From NCBI GenBank assembly GCA_002396885.1, contig DGXY01000067.1:1-22165 (forward strand): DNA of 22,165 nucleotides. Reading direction: 5' to 3'. The position numbers were made by a program, and so were the translations under genes. Positions within the stretch are counted from its first letter, which is position 1, and each line of letters starts with the position of its first letter. This DNA is from Akkermansiaceae bacterium UBA5020 (GTDB taxonomy: Bacteria; Verrucomicrobiota; Verrucomicrobiia; Verrucomicrobiales; DEV007). Of this stretch, positions 1 through 7,920 are shown in pieces. The notes beneath the pieces were generated by a model. That model worked only from the letters and a program-made list of their open reading frames with translations, was not told the DNA's origin and did not search any database.

Positions 1-1
1 C

Positions 2-57
2 TTCTGACTTCTGACCTCTGACCTCTGACCTCTGACCTCTGACCTCTGACCTCTGAC
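2..57. repeat. Heptamer tandem repeat, 8 copies of YTCTGAC
   Basis: Eight head-to-tail 7-bp units are visible: two TTCTGAC units, then six CTCTGAC units, with a partial unit following. On the minus strand the unit reads GTCAGAG. The array ends about 10 bp downstream of the globin stop codon and may continue beyond the left edge of the window. It has no spacers, so it is not a CRISPR. A second, unrelated heptamer array occurs at 12177-12204, also at the 3' end of a minus-strand gene. Slippage-prone copy number is expected but cannot be tested here. Confidence 0.95.
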
Positions 58-67
58 TTCTTCCCCC

Positions 68-478
68 TCATCCCTCCCGATTGCGCATGAAGTCCGCGAC
101 CTGATCGAAAAAGGCCCCGAGATTCACGCGCGCCTCCCCCGCCAATCCCATCTCGTCCATCGCCGCGCCCATCAACTTGAGCCAGCGGTCGCGCTCAGCT
201 TCGCCGATCGAAAACGGAACATGCCGCATCCGCAGCCGGGGATGACCGCGCTCCTGGAGATAGCGTTCCGATCCTCCGAAACGAAAGATGAGGAAATCAG
301 CGAGGCGTCGCTCCGCGCCTTCCCAGTCTTCAGGTGGATACATCGGTCCGATCAGATCATCTTCGCGGACCCTCCGGTAAAACGCGGCGACGAGCCGCGC
401 GAACCCGTCTTCCCCCAAGGCTTCCATCACCACTGCTTCCATGATCGAGAGGAAAAGGTCGGCCCAACGGGGAATCAC
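68..478 (-). CDS. Group II (GlbO-type) truncated haemoglobin
   Basis: This is a small haem globin of about 136 residues or fewer, likely cytosolic and binding O2 or NO. The family signature is clear. In the 136-residue numbering, Tyr34 sits at B10, Tyr47 in PMYP at CD1, the run RGHPRLRMRH provides the proximal His86 (F8), and Trp99 in RDRW is the G8 tryptophan typical of groups II and III. The longest frame begins with GTG at 476-478. In-frame ATGs at 442 and 427 are alternative starts. The one at 427 has GGAAG about 7 bp upstream and still leaves helix B intact, so the true start is uncertain. The gene is divergent from the cytochrome/LRR gene at 577, and a 7-bp tandem array lies just past its stop. 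The physiological substrate cannot be read from sequence. Family assignment is firm. Confidence 0.92.
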   Translation of the reverse strand: MIPRWADLFLSIMEAVVMEALGEDGFARLVAAFYRRVREDDLIGPMYPPEDWEGAERRLADFLIFRFGGSERYLQERGHPRLRMRHVPFSIGEAERDRWLKLMGAAMDEMGLAGEARVNLGAFFDQVADFMRNREG

Positions 479-557
479 GCACCATTTCCGCCGCGATCAC
501 CTACCCCATTGTGACTTGATTTCACTTTGCCGAGCGGCCTAGTTTTACTGAGTATTT

Positions 558-563
558 TAGAAT
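558..563 (+). promoter_or_regulatory. Possible -10 box (TAGAAT) of the cytochrome/LRR gene
   Basis: TAGAAT matches five of six bases of the sigma-70 -10 consensus and lies 13 bp before the ATG at 577. No good -35 hexamer is present at 16-18 bp spacing. A start near 570 would give a very short leader. This would fit the absence of a Shine-Dalgarno sequence before the ATG. The rest of the 98-bp divergent gap to the globin holds nothing else I can identify. Confidence 0.3.
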
Positions 564-576
564 CTATCCCCCTGGT

Positions 577-2049
<1,473 letters not shown>

Positions 2050-2078
2050 GGCAAAACGCCTCCCGTCGAACCCTTCCC

Positions 2079-2102
2079 GTAGCGAAGTTCGCGAGAACTT
2101 CG
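2079..2102 (+). repeat. REP-like palindrome with GTAG head
   Basis: GTAG (2079-2082) directly abuts a perfect 8-bp inverted repeat: stem CGAAGTTC (2083-2090), loop GCGA, stem GAACTTCG (2095-2102). A GTAG/GTRG tetranucleotide next to a palindrome is the recognised design of REP elements moved by RAYT (TnpA-REP) proteins. It lies about 30 bp after the stop of the cytochrome/LRR gene, between convergent genes. It lacks a T-tract, so it is not a classical intrinsic terminator, though it may stabilise mRNA 3' ends. Confidence 0.7.
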
Positions 2103-2160
2103 ACGGATCCCTCAGGCGCTCAGCTCACGCGAGAGATTCTCGAGGACTTATCCGCCAAGT

Positions 2161-2622
2161 TTACCTTGCCGCGAGCGAATCGCGCATTTGCTCGATGCTT
2201 CTCGCGAGCGATTCGAGGTGCTCACGCGTCACACGGAGTGTCTCATTCAGCTCCAACATCGCTTCACGCGCATTGCACGCATGGAGGAGATGATCGACCG
2301 GCTCGTTGCTCACCTCACCTTCCTTGCCGAACTCGACAACGTTGTCCGCATTCCGCTCGACCCGCTCGCGCTCGGATTCCGGCTGGAAGGGACGCAAGGC
2401 CCGTTCGATCCGGCTCTGGATGCGCATGACGCGCCCTGCGATCTGGGATTTCAACTCTTCCGCGTGAGAAATGAGCCGGCTCTCCAGCGCCTCGAGACGA
2501 GCCTCCATACGTTCGCCCCGGCTCGATTCGGAGACCGGCTGATGTTCTGTTGCCACGGAAGCGAACCCACGATGATGCAAATCATGGCGTTCGACGGAGG
2601 TGAAGAAAGGCACTCGAATCAT
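2161..2622 (-). CDS. Hypothetical coiled-coil protein
   Basis: I do not recognise this family. From the ATG at 2622 the product is 153 residues. It is highly charged and rich in Glu, Arg and Leu, with two predicted coiled-coil stretches (one starting MEARLEALESRL, one near the C-terminus around LNETLRVTREHLESLARSIEQM) and no signal peptide or membrane segment. I chose this strand over the opposite frame because the heptad-like leucine pattern is protein-like. A good minus-strand promoter at 2644-2672 places transcription start near 2637, which excludes the longer TTG start at 2643. A shorter start at ATG 2508, giving 115 residues and preceded by GGGGCG, is equally plausible and would contain the whole coiled-coil part. 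It is convergent with the upstream cytochrome gene. Its role is unknown; it could be a structural or partner protein. Confidence 0.6.
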   Translation of the reverse strand: MIRVPFFTSVERHDLHHRGFASVATEHQPVSESSRGERMEARLEALESRLISHAEELKSQIAGRVMRIQSRIERALRPFQPESERERVERNADNVVEFGKEGEVSNEPVDHLLHACNAREAMLELNETLRVTREHLESLARSIEQMRDSLAAR

Positions 2623-2643
2623 GAGAAGGATAAGAAAATACAA

Positions 2644-2672
2644 AGGATAGCGAAAAACTCAATACTTATCAA
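2644..2672 (-). promoter_or_regulatory. Sigma-70-like promoter for the coiled-coil gene
   Basis: On the minus strand TTGATA (2672-2667; five of six bases of the -35 consensus) is separated by exactly 17 bp from TATCCT (2649-2644; four of six of the -10 consensus). The surrounding region 2630-2700 is markedly AT-rich against a GC-rich background. The predicted transcription start is about 2637, some 15 bp before the ATG at 2622. Confidence 0.5.
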
Positions 2673-2801
2673 TAATTAATCTATGTGTAGTAATTTTTAG
2701 ATCGTAATTCGCGGCTTTTTGCGCCTGTCTTGACATCCCTGCGAATCGTTGGAAGGTGGCGCCGAGGAAATCCCCACCACTCCCATTACCACGAATCCTT
2801 G

Positions 2802-4016
2802 ATGAGAATCGCCTTCCTGACCGCCGGTGGCATCGCGCCCTGTCTTTCCGCCTCCATTGGAGGCCTGATCGAGCAATACAATCAGCTCGCTCCCGATGCC
2901 GATCTGATGGCTTACCTCAACGGTTACCAGGGATTGCTCCTTGGAAACTCCTACCATTTCCCCAAAGCGGTCCGCGAGAAGGCCGCGATTTTCTACAACT
3001 TCGGGGGCAGCCCCATCGGCAACAGCCGGGTGAAGCTGACCAACGTCGACGATTGCACCAAGCGCGGCCTCGTGAAGCCGGGTGAAAATCCCCTCCACGT
3101 CGCGGCCGAACGCCTCAAGAACGACAAGATCGACATCCTCCACACGATCGGGGGCGACGACACCAACACCACCGCCGCCGACCTCGCCGCTTACCTCCAT
3201 GAGAACGGCTACGACCTCACCGTCGTCGGTCTGCCGAAGACGATCGACAACGACGTCTTCCCCATCAAGCAGACCCTCGGAGCCTGGACCGCCGCCCATC
3301 AGAGCGCCCGTTTCTTCAAGAACGTCGCCAACGAAAACACCACGAGCGCCCGCCAGCTCATCATTCATGAGGTCATGGGACGTCACTGCGGCTGGCTCAC
3401 CGGGCGCGCTGCCTACGATTACCATGAGAGCCTGCACCAATACGACTGGCTCCCTGAGGCCCTCCTTCACCAGATCCGTTGGGACATCGACGCCGTCTGG
3501 GTCCCCGAGATGGAGATCGACATGGAGGCCGAGATCGACCGCCTCAACATCGCGATGGAACGCAACGACAGCGTGAACATTTTCCTCAGCGAAGGCGCCG
3601 GCCTCGACAACATCATCGCCGAGATGATCGCCGAAGGGAAGGAGCCCGCCAAGGACGCCTTCGGCCACTACCGCCTCGACACCGTGAACGTCGGGAACTG
3701 GTTTGCCTCGCGCCTCAAGGACAAGCTCGGCGCCGAGAAGGTGCTGGTGCAGAAGAGCGGTTATTTCGCCCGCAGCGCCGCCCCGAATCCAGACGATCTC
3801 GAACTGATCAAAGCGAGCTGCGCCCAAGCCGCCAAGTCCGCCCTCGAAGGCGTCAGCGGTGTCGCCGGCCTCGACGAGGACAACGGTGATGCCATGAGCA
3901 CGATCGCCTTCCCGCGCATCAAGGGTGGCAAACCCTTCGACATCGACGAAAGCTGGTTCACGAACCTTCTCGTCGAGATCAACCAGCCCAAGGGCCGGCG
4001 CATCGAGGCACATTGA
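2802..4016 (+). CDS. pfp: Pyrophosphate-dependent 6-phosphofructokinase
   Basis: The enzyme interconverts fructose 6-phosphate and fructose 1,6-bisphosphate using pyrophosphate, in cytosolic glycolysis/gluconeogenesis. The 404-residue protein shows the N-terminal MRIAFLTAGG nucleotide/phosphate-binding strand. It has GGDD at 117-120 rather than the GGDG of ATP-dependent enzymes, and PKTIDND at 145-151 with the lysine that replaces glycine in ATP enzymes. MGRHCGWLT at 192-200 is the substrate loop. The Asp/Lys pair is the established marker for PPi use. I placed the start at ATG 2802 because MRIAFLTAGG is the normal family N-terminus; an upstream in-frame extension from 2730 looks like leader. 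No Shine-Dalgarno is visible. The gene is convergent with the FAD oxidoreductase gene, only 24 bp away. Confidence 0.93.
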   Translation: MRIAFLTAGGIAPCLSASIGGLIEQYNQLAPDADLMAYLNGYQGLLLGNSYHFPKAVREKAAIFYNFGGSPIGNSRVKLTNVDDCTKRGLVKPGENPLHVAAERLKNDKIDILHTIGGDDTNTTAADLAAYLHENGYDLTVVGLPKTIDNDVFPIKQTLGAWTAAHQSARFFKNVANENTTSARQLIIHEVMGRHCGWLTGRAAYDYHESLHQYDWLPEALLHQIRWDIDAVWVPEMEIDMEAEIDRLNIAMERNDSVNIFLSEGAGLDNIIAEMIAEGKEPAKDAFGHYRLDTVNVGNWFASRLKDKLGAEKVLVQKSGYFARSAAPNPDDLELIKASCAQAAKSALEGVSGVAGLDEDNGDAMSTIAFPRIKGGKPFDIDESWFTNLLVEINQPKGRRIEAH

Positions 4017-4040
4017 GATGGGGCGAGTAATCGCTCTCCC

Positions 4041-5621
4041 CTACCCCAAGCGCTCCGCGCACCGCATCCCGTCGAGCGCGGCGCTGACGATGCCTCCGGC
4101 GAAGCCGGCGCCTTCGCCGCAGGGATAAAGGCCGCGCACCTCGGGATGCTCGAGGGTGTCGGGATCGCGAGGAACGCGCACGGGCGAGCTCGTGCGGGTC
4201 TCGAAGCCGATGAGGCCAGCCTCTTCTCCGGAAAAGCCCGGCATGCGTTTGCCGAACATCTTCAATCCTTCTTTCATCCGTGAAACGATGAAGGAAGGCA
4301 GCATCTCGTCGAGCCGCGCGGGTTTCAAACCGGGTTTGTAGCTCGTCTCGGCCAGCTCGGTCGAGTCGCGCCGGGCGATGAAGTCCATGGCGCGCTGACC
4401 GGGCGCTGTTTGACCTCCGCCCCCGGCCTGTTTGGCAAGTTGCTCGAGATGTTTTTGAAAGGCGATTCCGGCGAGGACTCCGTGCTCCTCGATAAAATCC
4501 TGGGTGTCCTCGGGCTCGACGGTGACGACAAAACCGCTGTTGGCGAAGGGCGAGTCACGCTTCGAGAGGCTCATGCCGTTGACGACGACCTCGTCGTTCT
4601 CCGTGGCCGCTGGCACGATGAATCCTCCGGGGCACATGCAGAAGGAATGGACACCCCGGTCGCGGATTTTCATGGCGAGGACGTAACTCGCGGCGGGAAG
4701 CAGGCGCGGCCTCTCGAGCCCGCGATCAAAGTGGTATTGCTGGCTGTCGATGAGCGGCTGGGGATGCTCGATGCGCACGCCGACGGCGAAAGGTTTTTGC
4801 TCGAGGAGGATTCCCTTCCCCGCGAGGAGCCGGTAGATGTCCCGCGCCGAGTGACCGGTCGCGAGAATGACGGCGTCGCCCATGACCTCTTCCTCGCCAT
4901 TCACGACGACACCGCGGATGGCTCCGCCGTCGAGAAGCAGATCGGTGACCTTGGCACCGAAACGCACCTCCCCTCCCGCCCCGCGGATGCTCTCGCGAAT
5001 CGCCTTCACGACGTTCGGCAGCAGATTCGACCCGATGTGCGGATGCGCATCGACAAGGATGCGCTCGGGCGCGCCATGGGCGACGAGGACCTCGTAGACC
5101 TTGCGCACGGGGCCGCGTTTCGTGGCGCGGGTGTAGAGTTTGCCGTCGGAGAAGGTGCCGGCCCCGCCTTCGCCGAAGCAGTAGTTCGATTCCTCGATGA
5201 CGGTGCCATGCCGGAGGATGGGGGCGAGATCAAAACGACGTGCAGAAGCGTCCTTACCGCGTTCGAAGACGATGGGCCGCCAGCCACGCTCGATCGCGGT
5301 GAGGGCGGCGAAGAGCCCGGCGGGGCCGCTGCCGATAATGAGGACGGTCTTTTTCGCCGCGGAGACATCGGGCAGATCGATGCGGATGGGATCCTCCTCG
5401 GGAAGTGGCAGATCGAGTCCGACCTCGAAGCGGAGCTGCACCTTGATCTGCGGCTTGCGGGCGTCGATCGAGTGCTTGCGCAGTCTCAGGGTGCGGATGC
5501 GGCCGGGATGGACGTCGAGCTTGCGGGCGACGGCCTTGCGTTGCGTGGCCTCGTCTTCGGAAAGATCGAGCGGCAGGATGACATCCACGGTGAGGACGTC
5601 GGGATCGGAGGGTTCTTCCAT
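4041..5621 (-). CDS. FAD-dependent oxidoreductase (COG2509-like)
   Basis: This is a flavoprotein dehydrogenase of unknown substrate, 526 residues. An N-terminal domain of about 85 residues precedes the Rossmann FAD-binding motif VLIIGSGPAGLFAAL (GSGPAG at 97-102), followed by an acidic strand end in IVFERG. A central segment contains NYCFGEGGAGTFSDGKLYTR and HPHIGSN, typical of this uncharacterised group. A second GxGxxG-like C-terminal region (PCGEGAGFAGGIVSAALDG) closes the FAD site. The start at ATG 5621 is chosen because residues upstream of it are Pro/Arg-rich shadow of thiG. Only 7 bp separate it from the thiG stop, so the two are probably co-transcribed. It is not ThiO by its architecture. 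A link to thiamine synthesis is only suggested by position. Confidence 0.85.
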   Translation of the reverse strand: MEEPSDPDVLTVDVILPLDLSEDEATQRKAVARKLDVHPGRIRTLRLRKHSIDARKPQIKVQLRFEVGLDLPLPEEDPIRIDLPDVSAAKKTVLIIGSGPAGLFAALTAIERGWRPIVFERGKDASARRFDLAPILRHGTVIEESNYCFGEGGAGTFSDGKLYTRATKRGPVRKVYEVLVAHGAPERILVDAHPHIGSNLLPNVVKAIRESIRGAGGEVRFGAKVTDLLLDGGAIRGVVVNGEEEVMGDAVILATGHSARDIYRLLAGKGILLEQKPFAVGVRIEHPQPLIDSQQYHFDRGLERPRLLPAASYVLAMKIRDRGVHSFCMCPGGFIVPAATENDEVVVNGMSLSKRDSPFANSGFVVTVEPEDTQDFIEEHGVLAGIAFQKHLEQLAKQAGGGGQTAPGQRAMDFIARRDSTELAETSYKPGLKPARLDEMLPSFIVSRMKEGLKMFGKRMPGFSGEEAGLIGFETRTSSPVRVPRDPDTLEHPEVRGLYPCGEGAGFAGGIVSAALDGMRCAERLG

Positions 5622-5628
5622 GGCGATA

Positions 5629-6426
5629 TCACTCCTGACCGCCCGGGAAAAGGAAGCCGGTGAGAGGACTGCTCGCCGAGGCGGCGGCGGCGACTTCAGG
5701 CACGCCGCCCGATTCGTAGGCGATGCGCCCGGCCTCAACCGCCATCCGGAAGGCTCCGGCCACGGCGACGGGATCTCCGGCAATGGCGATGGCGGTATTG
5801 ACGAGGACGGCGTCGGCCCCCATCTCGAGCGCCTCGGCCGCATGGCTGGGGCGGCCGAGTCCCGCATCGATCACGACCGGCACGGTGGCTTGGGCGATGA
5901 TGATCTCGATCTGCCGTTTCGTGGCGATGCCCTGGTTCGACCCGATCGGAGCGCCGAGCGGCATCACCGTGGCGGTGCCGACATCCTGGAGGCGTTTCGC
6001 GAGGACGGGGTCGGCGTTGATGTAAGGCAGCACGATGAAGCCTTCCTTCACGAGGATTTCGGCGGCCTTGAGCGTCTCGATGGGGTCGGGCAAGAGGTAG
6101 GTGGGATCGGGATGGATCTCCAGTTTCACCCACTTCGGCAGTCCCGCCGAGACGGCGAGACGGGCGAGGCGCACGGCCTCTTCAGCGTTCATCGCACCCG
6201 AGGTGTTCGGGAGGAGTAGGTATCGCTGCGGATCGATGAAATCGAGGATGTTCGCGTAGGGGTCGCCCTTCCCGGTGAGGTCGGCACGACGCAGGGCGAC
6301 CGTCACGATCTCCGTGCCCGAGGCGACGAGGGCCTCGCGCATCACCTCGTTCGACGAGAATTTGCCCGTCCCGAGCATGAGGCGGGAGGAAAAGGTACGA
6401 TCGGCGATGACGAGAGGAGCGGACAC
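5629..6426 (-). CDS. thiG: Thiazole synthase ThiG
   Basis: ThiG condenses 1-deoxy-xylulose 5-phosphate, dehydroglycine and ThiS-thiocarboxylate into the thiazole phosphate of thiamine, in the cytosol. The 265-residue protein is full length. It shows FSSRLMLGTGKF near the N-terminus, the Schiff-base Lys101 in WVKLEI, PNTSGA at 73-78, PLGAPIGSNQGI, and the C-terminal phosphate-binding stretch VIDAGLGRPSHAAEALEMGADAVLVNTAIA (given in parts; it spans roughly residues 185-215). The start is GTG at 6426, fixed by the conserved N-terminus; no Shine-Dalgarno is visible. thiS, thiH/thiO and thiE are absent from the window. No TPP riboswitch was found upstream; instead there is an intrinsic terminator about 75 bp before the start. 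Confidence 0.95.
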   Translation of the reverse strand: MSAPLVIADRTFSSRLMLGTGKFSSNEVMREALVASGTEIVTVALRRADLTGKGDPYANILDFIDPQRYLLLPNTSGAMNAEEAVRLARLAVSAGLPKWVKLEIHPDPTYLLPDPIETLKAAEILVKEGFIVLPYINADPVLAKRLQDVGTATVMPLGAPIGSNQGIATKRQIEIIIAQATVPVVIDAGLGRPSHAAEALEMGADAVLVNTAIAIAGDPVAVAGAFRMAVEAGRIAYESGGVPEVAAAASASSPLTGFLFPGGQE

Positions 6427-6501
6427 GGGGAGGAAAGAGTTTCGACCCGCAGCAGCAAGCGGCGGGACCGGGAAAATAAGGGATCCTCAGGAAAGCTCCA
6501 C

Positions 6502-6530
6502 AAAAAAACCTCTCCGATTTCTCGGAGAGG
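6502..6530 (-). terminator. Intrinsic terminator upstream of thiG
   Basis: On the minus strand a perfect 9-bp stem, CCTCTCCGA (6530-6522) and TCGGAGAGG (6517-6509), is closed by a GAAA tetraloop and followed at once by seven T residues (6508-6502). This is a textbook rho-independent terminator oriented with thiG and mscL. There is no T-tract on the plus strand, so it is one-directional. Confidence 0.9.
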
Positions 6531-6660
6531 CTCTTAAGATTCGTAAGCCCGCACAACCAGGCTCACCACAACAACCAAGCAATGAAACTGAGGGTCAACA
6601 ACTACCCTTTCAACAACTTAGCACGTTTAACCGCTTTTGGCGGCGCTGTCTACAATTTTC
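6502..6660 (-). ncRNA. Candidate small RNA or thiG leader RNA (~159 nt)
   Basis: A minus-strand transcript is framed by a near-consensus promoter (6667-6695) and an intrinsic terminator (6502-6530). Transcription would start near 6660. Visible local structure includes a CCGC/GCGG hairpin (6631-6643), an AGGGT/ACCCT hairpin (6591-6608) and the terminator stem. Base composition is far more AT-rich than the flanking genes, and no normal gene fits. I do not recognise it as tmRNA, SRP RNA, RNase P, 6S or a TPP riboswitch. It could be a free-standing sRNA, or an attenuator whose read-through transcribes thiG. A 12-codon hydrophobic reading frame starting with TTG lies inside it at 6563-6601. Confidence 0.55.
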
Positions 6661-6666
6661 GCAAAC

Positions 6667-6695
6667 TTTAAAGACGAAATGTGAAAAAATCTCAA
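6667..6695 (-). promoter_or_regulatory. Sigma-70-like promoter of the candidate small RNA
   Basis: TTGAGA (6695-6690; five of six -35 bases) is separated by exactly 17 bp from TTTAAA (6672-6667; four of six -10 bases) on the minus strand. It sits just after the mscL stop (6702), so the RNA has its own promoter rather than depending on mscL transcription. Confidence 0.6.
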
Positions 6696-6701
6696 ATTTG
6701 A

Positions 6702-7154
6702 TCAGGATTTCTCATTCTTCAGGAGATCGCGGATTTCGGTGAGGAGCGCAATCTCCTCGCCCGGGGCGGCGGGCGCGGCCGCTTCGGCGGGCTTTTCGAG
6801 CTTGTTCTTCAGCGCGGTCATGAATTTGTTGATCACGATGAACAGGACGAAGGCGAGGATGAGAAAGCTGATGAAGGAGGTGACGAAATTGCCGTAGGTG
6901 AGCAGGTTGACTCCGTCGATCTTCTTCGCCGCTTCGAGAGCGGTGCCCGCCGGCACTTCCCCTTTGAGGACAAAATAGTAGTCCTTGAAATTGACCCCGC
7001 CGGTAAGCCGCCCGACCACCGGCATGATGATATCGTCGACGAGGCTTTTCACCACGGTCCCGAAGGCACCACCAATGACGATGCCAACGGCCATGTCGAT
7101 GAGGTTCCCTTTGAAAGCGAATTCCTTGAAGTCTGAAACGATTTTTTTGATCAT
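6702..7154 (-). CDS. mscL: Large-conductance mechanosensitive channel MscL
   Basis: MscL forms a homopentameric inner-membrane channel that opens under membrane tension to release solutes on hypo-osmotic shock. The 150-residue length is normal. The N-terminal amphipathic helix (FKEFAFKGNLIDMAVGIVIGGAFGTVV) and first membrane segment, with its glycine-rich pore constriction, are followed by VKSLVDDIIMPVVG, a periplasmic loop, and the second membrane segment TSFISFLILAFVLFIVINKF. A charged C-terminal helix (EIALLTEIRDLL) completes it. An AAGG lies about 13 bp before the ATG. It is on the same strand as the cytochrome gene upstream, across an 84-bp gap with a weak hairpin. Confidence 0.96.
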   Translation of the reverse strand: MIKKIVSDFKEFAFKGNLIDMAVGIVIGGAFGTVVKSLVDDIIMPVVGRLTGGVNFKDYYFVLKGEVPAGTALEAAKKIDGVNLLTYGNFVTSFISFLILAFVLFIVINKFMTALKNKLEKPAEAAAPAAPGEEIALLTEIRDLLKNEKS

Positions 7155-7191
7155 AGCGGAGCGACCTTGGCGAATCCCCGGATCGCCCGCA

Positions 7192-7208
7192 AGGCGAAAC
7201 TCTCGCCT
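7192..7208 (-). terminator. Weak hairpin between cytochrome c gene and mscL
   Basis: AGGCGA and TCGCCT form a 6-bp stem with a 5-nt loop, about 30 bp after the cytochrome stop on the minus strand. There is no T-tract, so it is at best a weak or factor-dependent terminator or an mRNA 3' stabiliser. Confidence 0.25.
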
Positions 7209-7238
7209 GACCGGAAAATCACGCGGAACCGAAAGTCC

Positions 7239-7916
7239 TCACTTCTCGCGCGCGCCGCGCGGATCATCGGAGTGGGCGAGGGCACCGATGTAGGTGGCGA
7301 ACCTTTCGATCTCGTCGTCGGTCAGATTCTTCGTTTTCTCGACCATCTTCGCCCCATACCTGTCGCCCACCGTGGCCCCGCGCCGTCCGCTCCGGAAATT
7401 CTGGAGTTGGCGACGGAGGTAGCTGCGGTTCAGCGAGATGAGTTGGGCGCTGTGGAAGACGATCTCGCCTTTGCCGTTGTAGCGGTGGCACTCCATGCAA
7501 TCATTGGCATAGCTGTAGCGGGCGGTCTCGAGATCGAAGCCAGCGGGCGGCGGCTCGCTCAGGCGGATTGGCAGAGCCGCGATGGTGACGGCCGCTTCGG
7601 AGATTTGTGCTTCGGTCAGGGTCAGGGAAATCGCACGCATTTGCTGGCCGGGAAGATCCTCGGGATGAAAACCGCGGGTTCCCGCACGGAATTTCTTCAC
7701 CTGCTCTTCGACATACCAGACCGGCAATCCCGCGATGGAGGGGCTGTGGAGTTCCTCCTTCCCCTCCCCGTTCGGTCCGTGGCAGGCCGCGCAGATCTGG
7801 GCAAAGGAGCCGCCGGGCGCAGCCTCGCTCCCGGCGGGATTCTTCGCGACAGGAGCCTCCCCGCAGGCCCCGAGAAAAAGTAGGAAACTGCCGAAAGCCG
7901 AAGCGAGCCACTTCAT
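7239..7916 (-). CDS. Dihaem cytochrome c4-like lipoprotein
   Basis: This is a periplasmic, lipid-anchored electron carrier, 225 residues. A lipoprotein signal ends in LGAC with the acylated Cys18. Two tandem class I cytochrome c domains follow. The first has CAACH (Cys42, Cys45, His46) with probable axial Met93. The second has CMECH (Cys140, Cys143, His144) with probable axial Met191 ahead of the usual L-x-D-x-E-I helix. The two-domain layout and length match cytochrome c4 proteins, which pass electrons to terminal oxidases. Its ATG lies only 4 bp beyond the stop of the DUF4340 gene, so it is translated from the same mRNA as the ABC genes upstream. That is an unexpected partner for a cytochrome. 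Confidence 0.88.
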   Translation of the reverse strand: MKWLASAFGSFLLFLGACGEAPVAKNPAGSEAAPGGSFAQICAACHGPNGEGKEELHSPSIAGLPVWYVEEQVKKFRAGTRGFHPEDLPGQQMRAISLTLTEAQISEAAVTIAALPIRLSEPPPAGFDLETARYSYANDCMECHRYNGKGEIVFHSAQLISLNRSYLRRQLQNFRSGRRGATVGDRYGAKMVEKTKNLTDDEIERFATYIGALAHSDDPRGAREK

Positions 7917-7920
7917 CGGA

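Noticed and set aside
2..57. CRISPR array
   Set aside because: Units are contiguous 7-bp repeats without spacers and no cas genes are present.
2188..2679. 163-residue plus-strand frame opposite the coiled-coil gene
   Set aside because: It lacks a recognisable pattern, while the minus frame has coiled-coil periodicity and a good promoter. Some doubt remains.
2730..2735. Consensus TTGACA as a -35 box for pfp
   Set aside because: No -10-like hexamer lies 16-18 bp downstream (the position reads AAGGTG).
6427..6501. TPP riboswitch before thiG
   Set aside because: The conserved TPP core (CUGAGA and the GAACCUGAUC-type segment) is not recognisable on the minus strand; only a CCCGC/GCGGG hairpin is seen.
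6582..6671. 29-codon plus-strand ATG frame across the candidate RNA
   Set aside because: No Shine-Dalgarno or promoter was seen on that strand, and the promoter and terminator signals are on the minus strand. It remains possible as a short antisense peptide.
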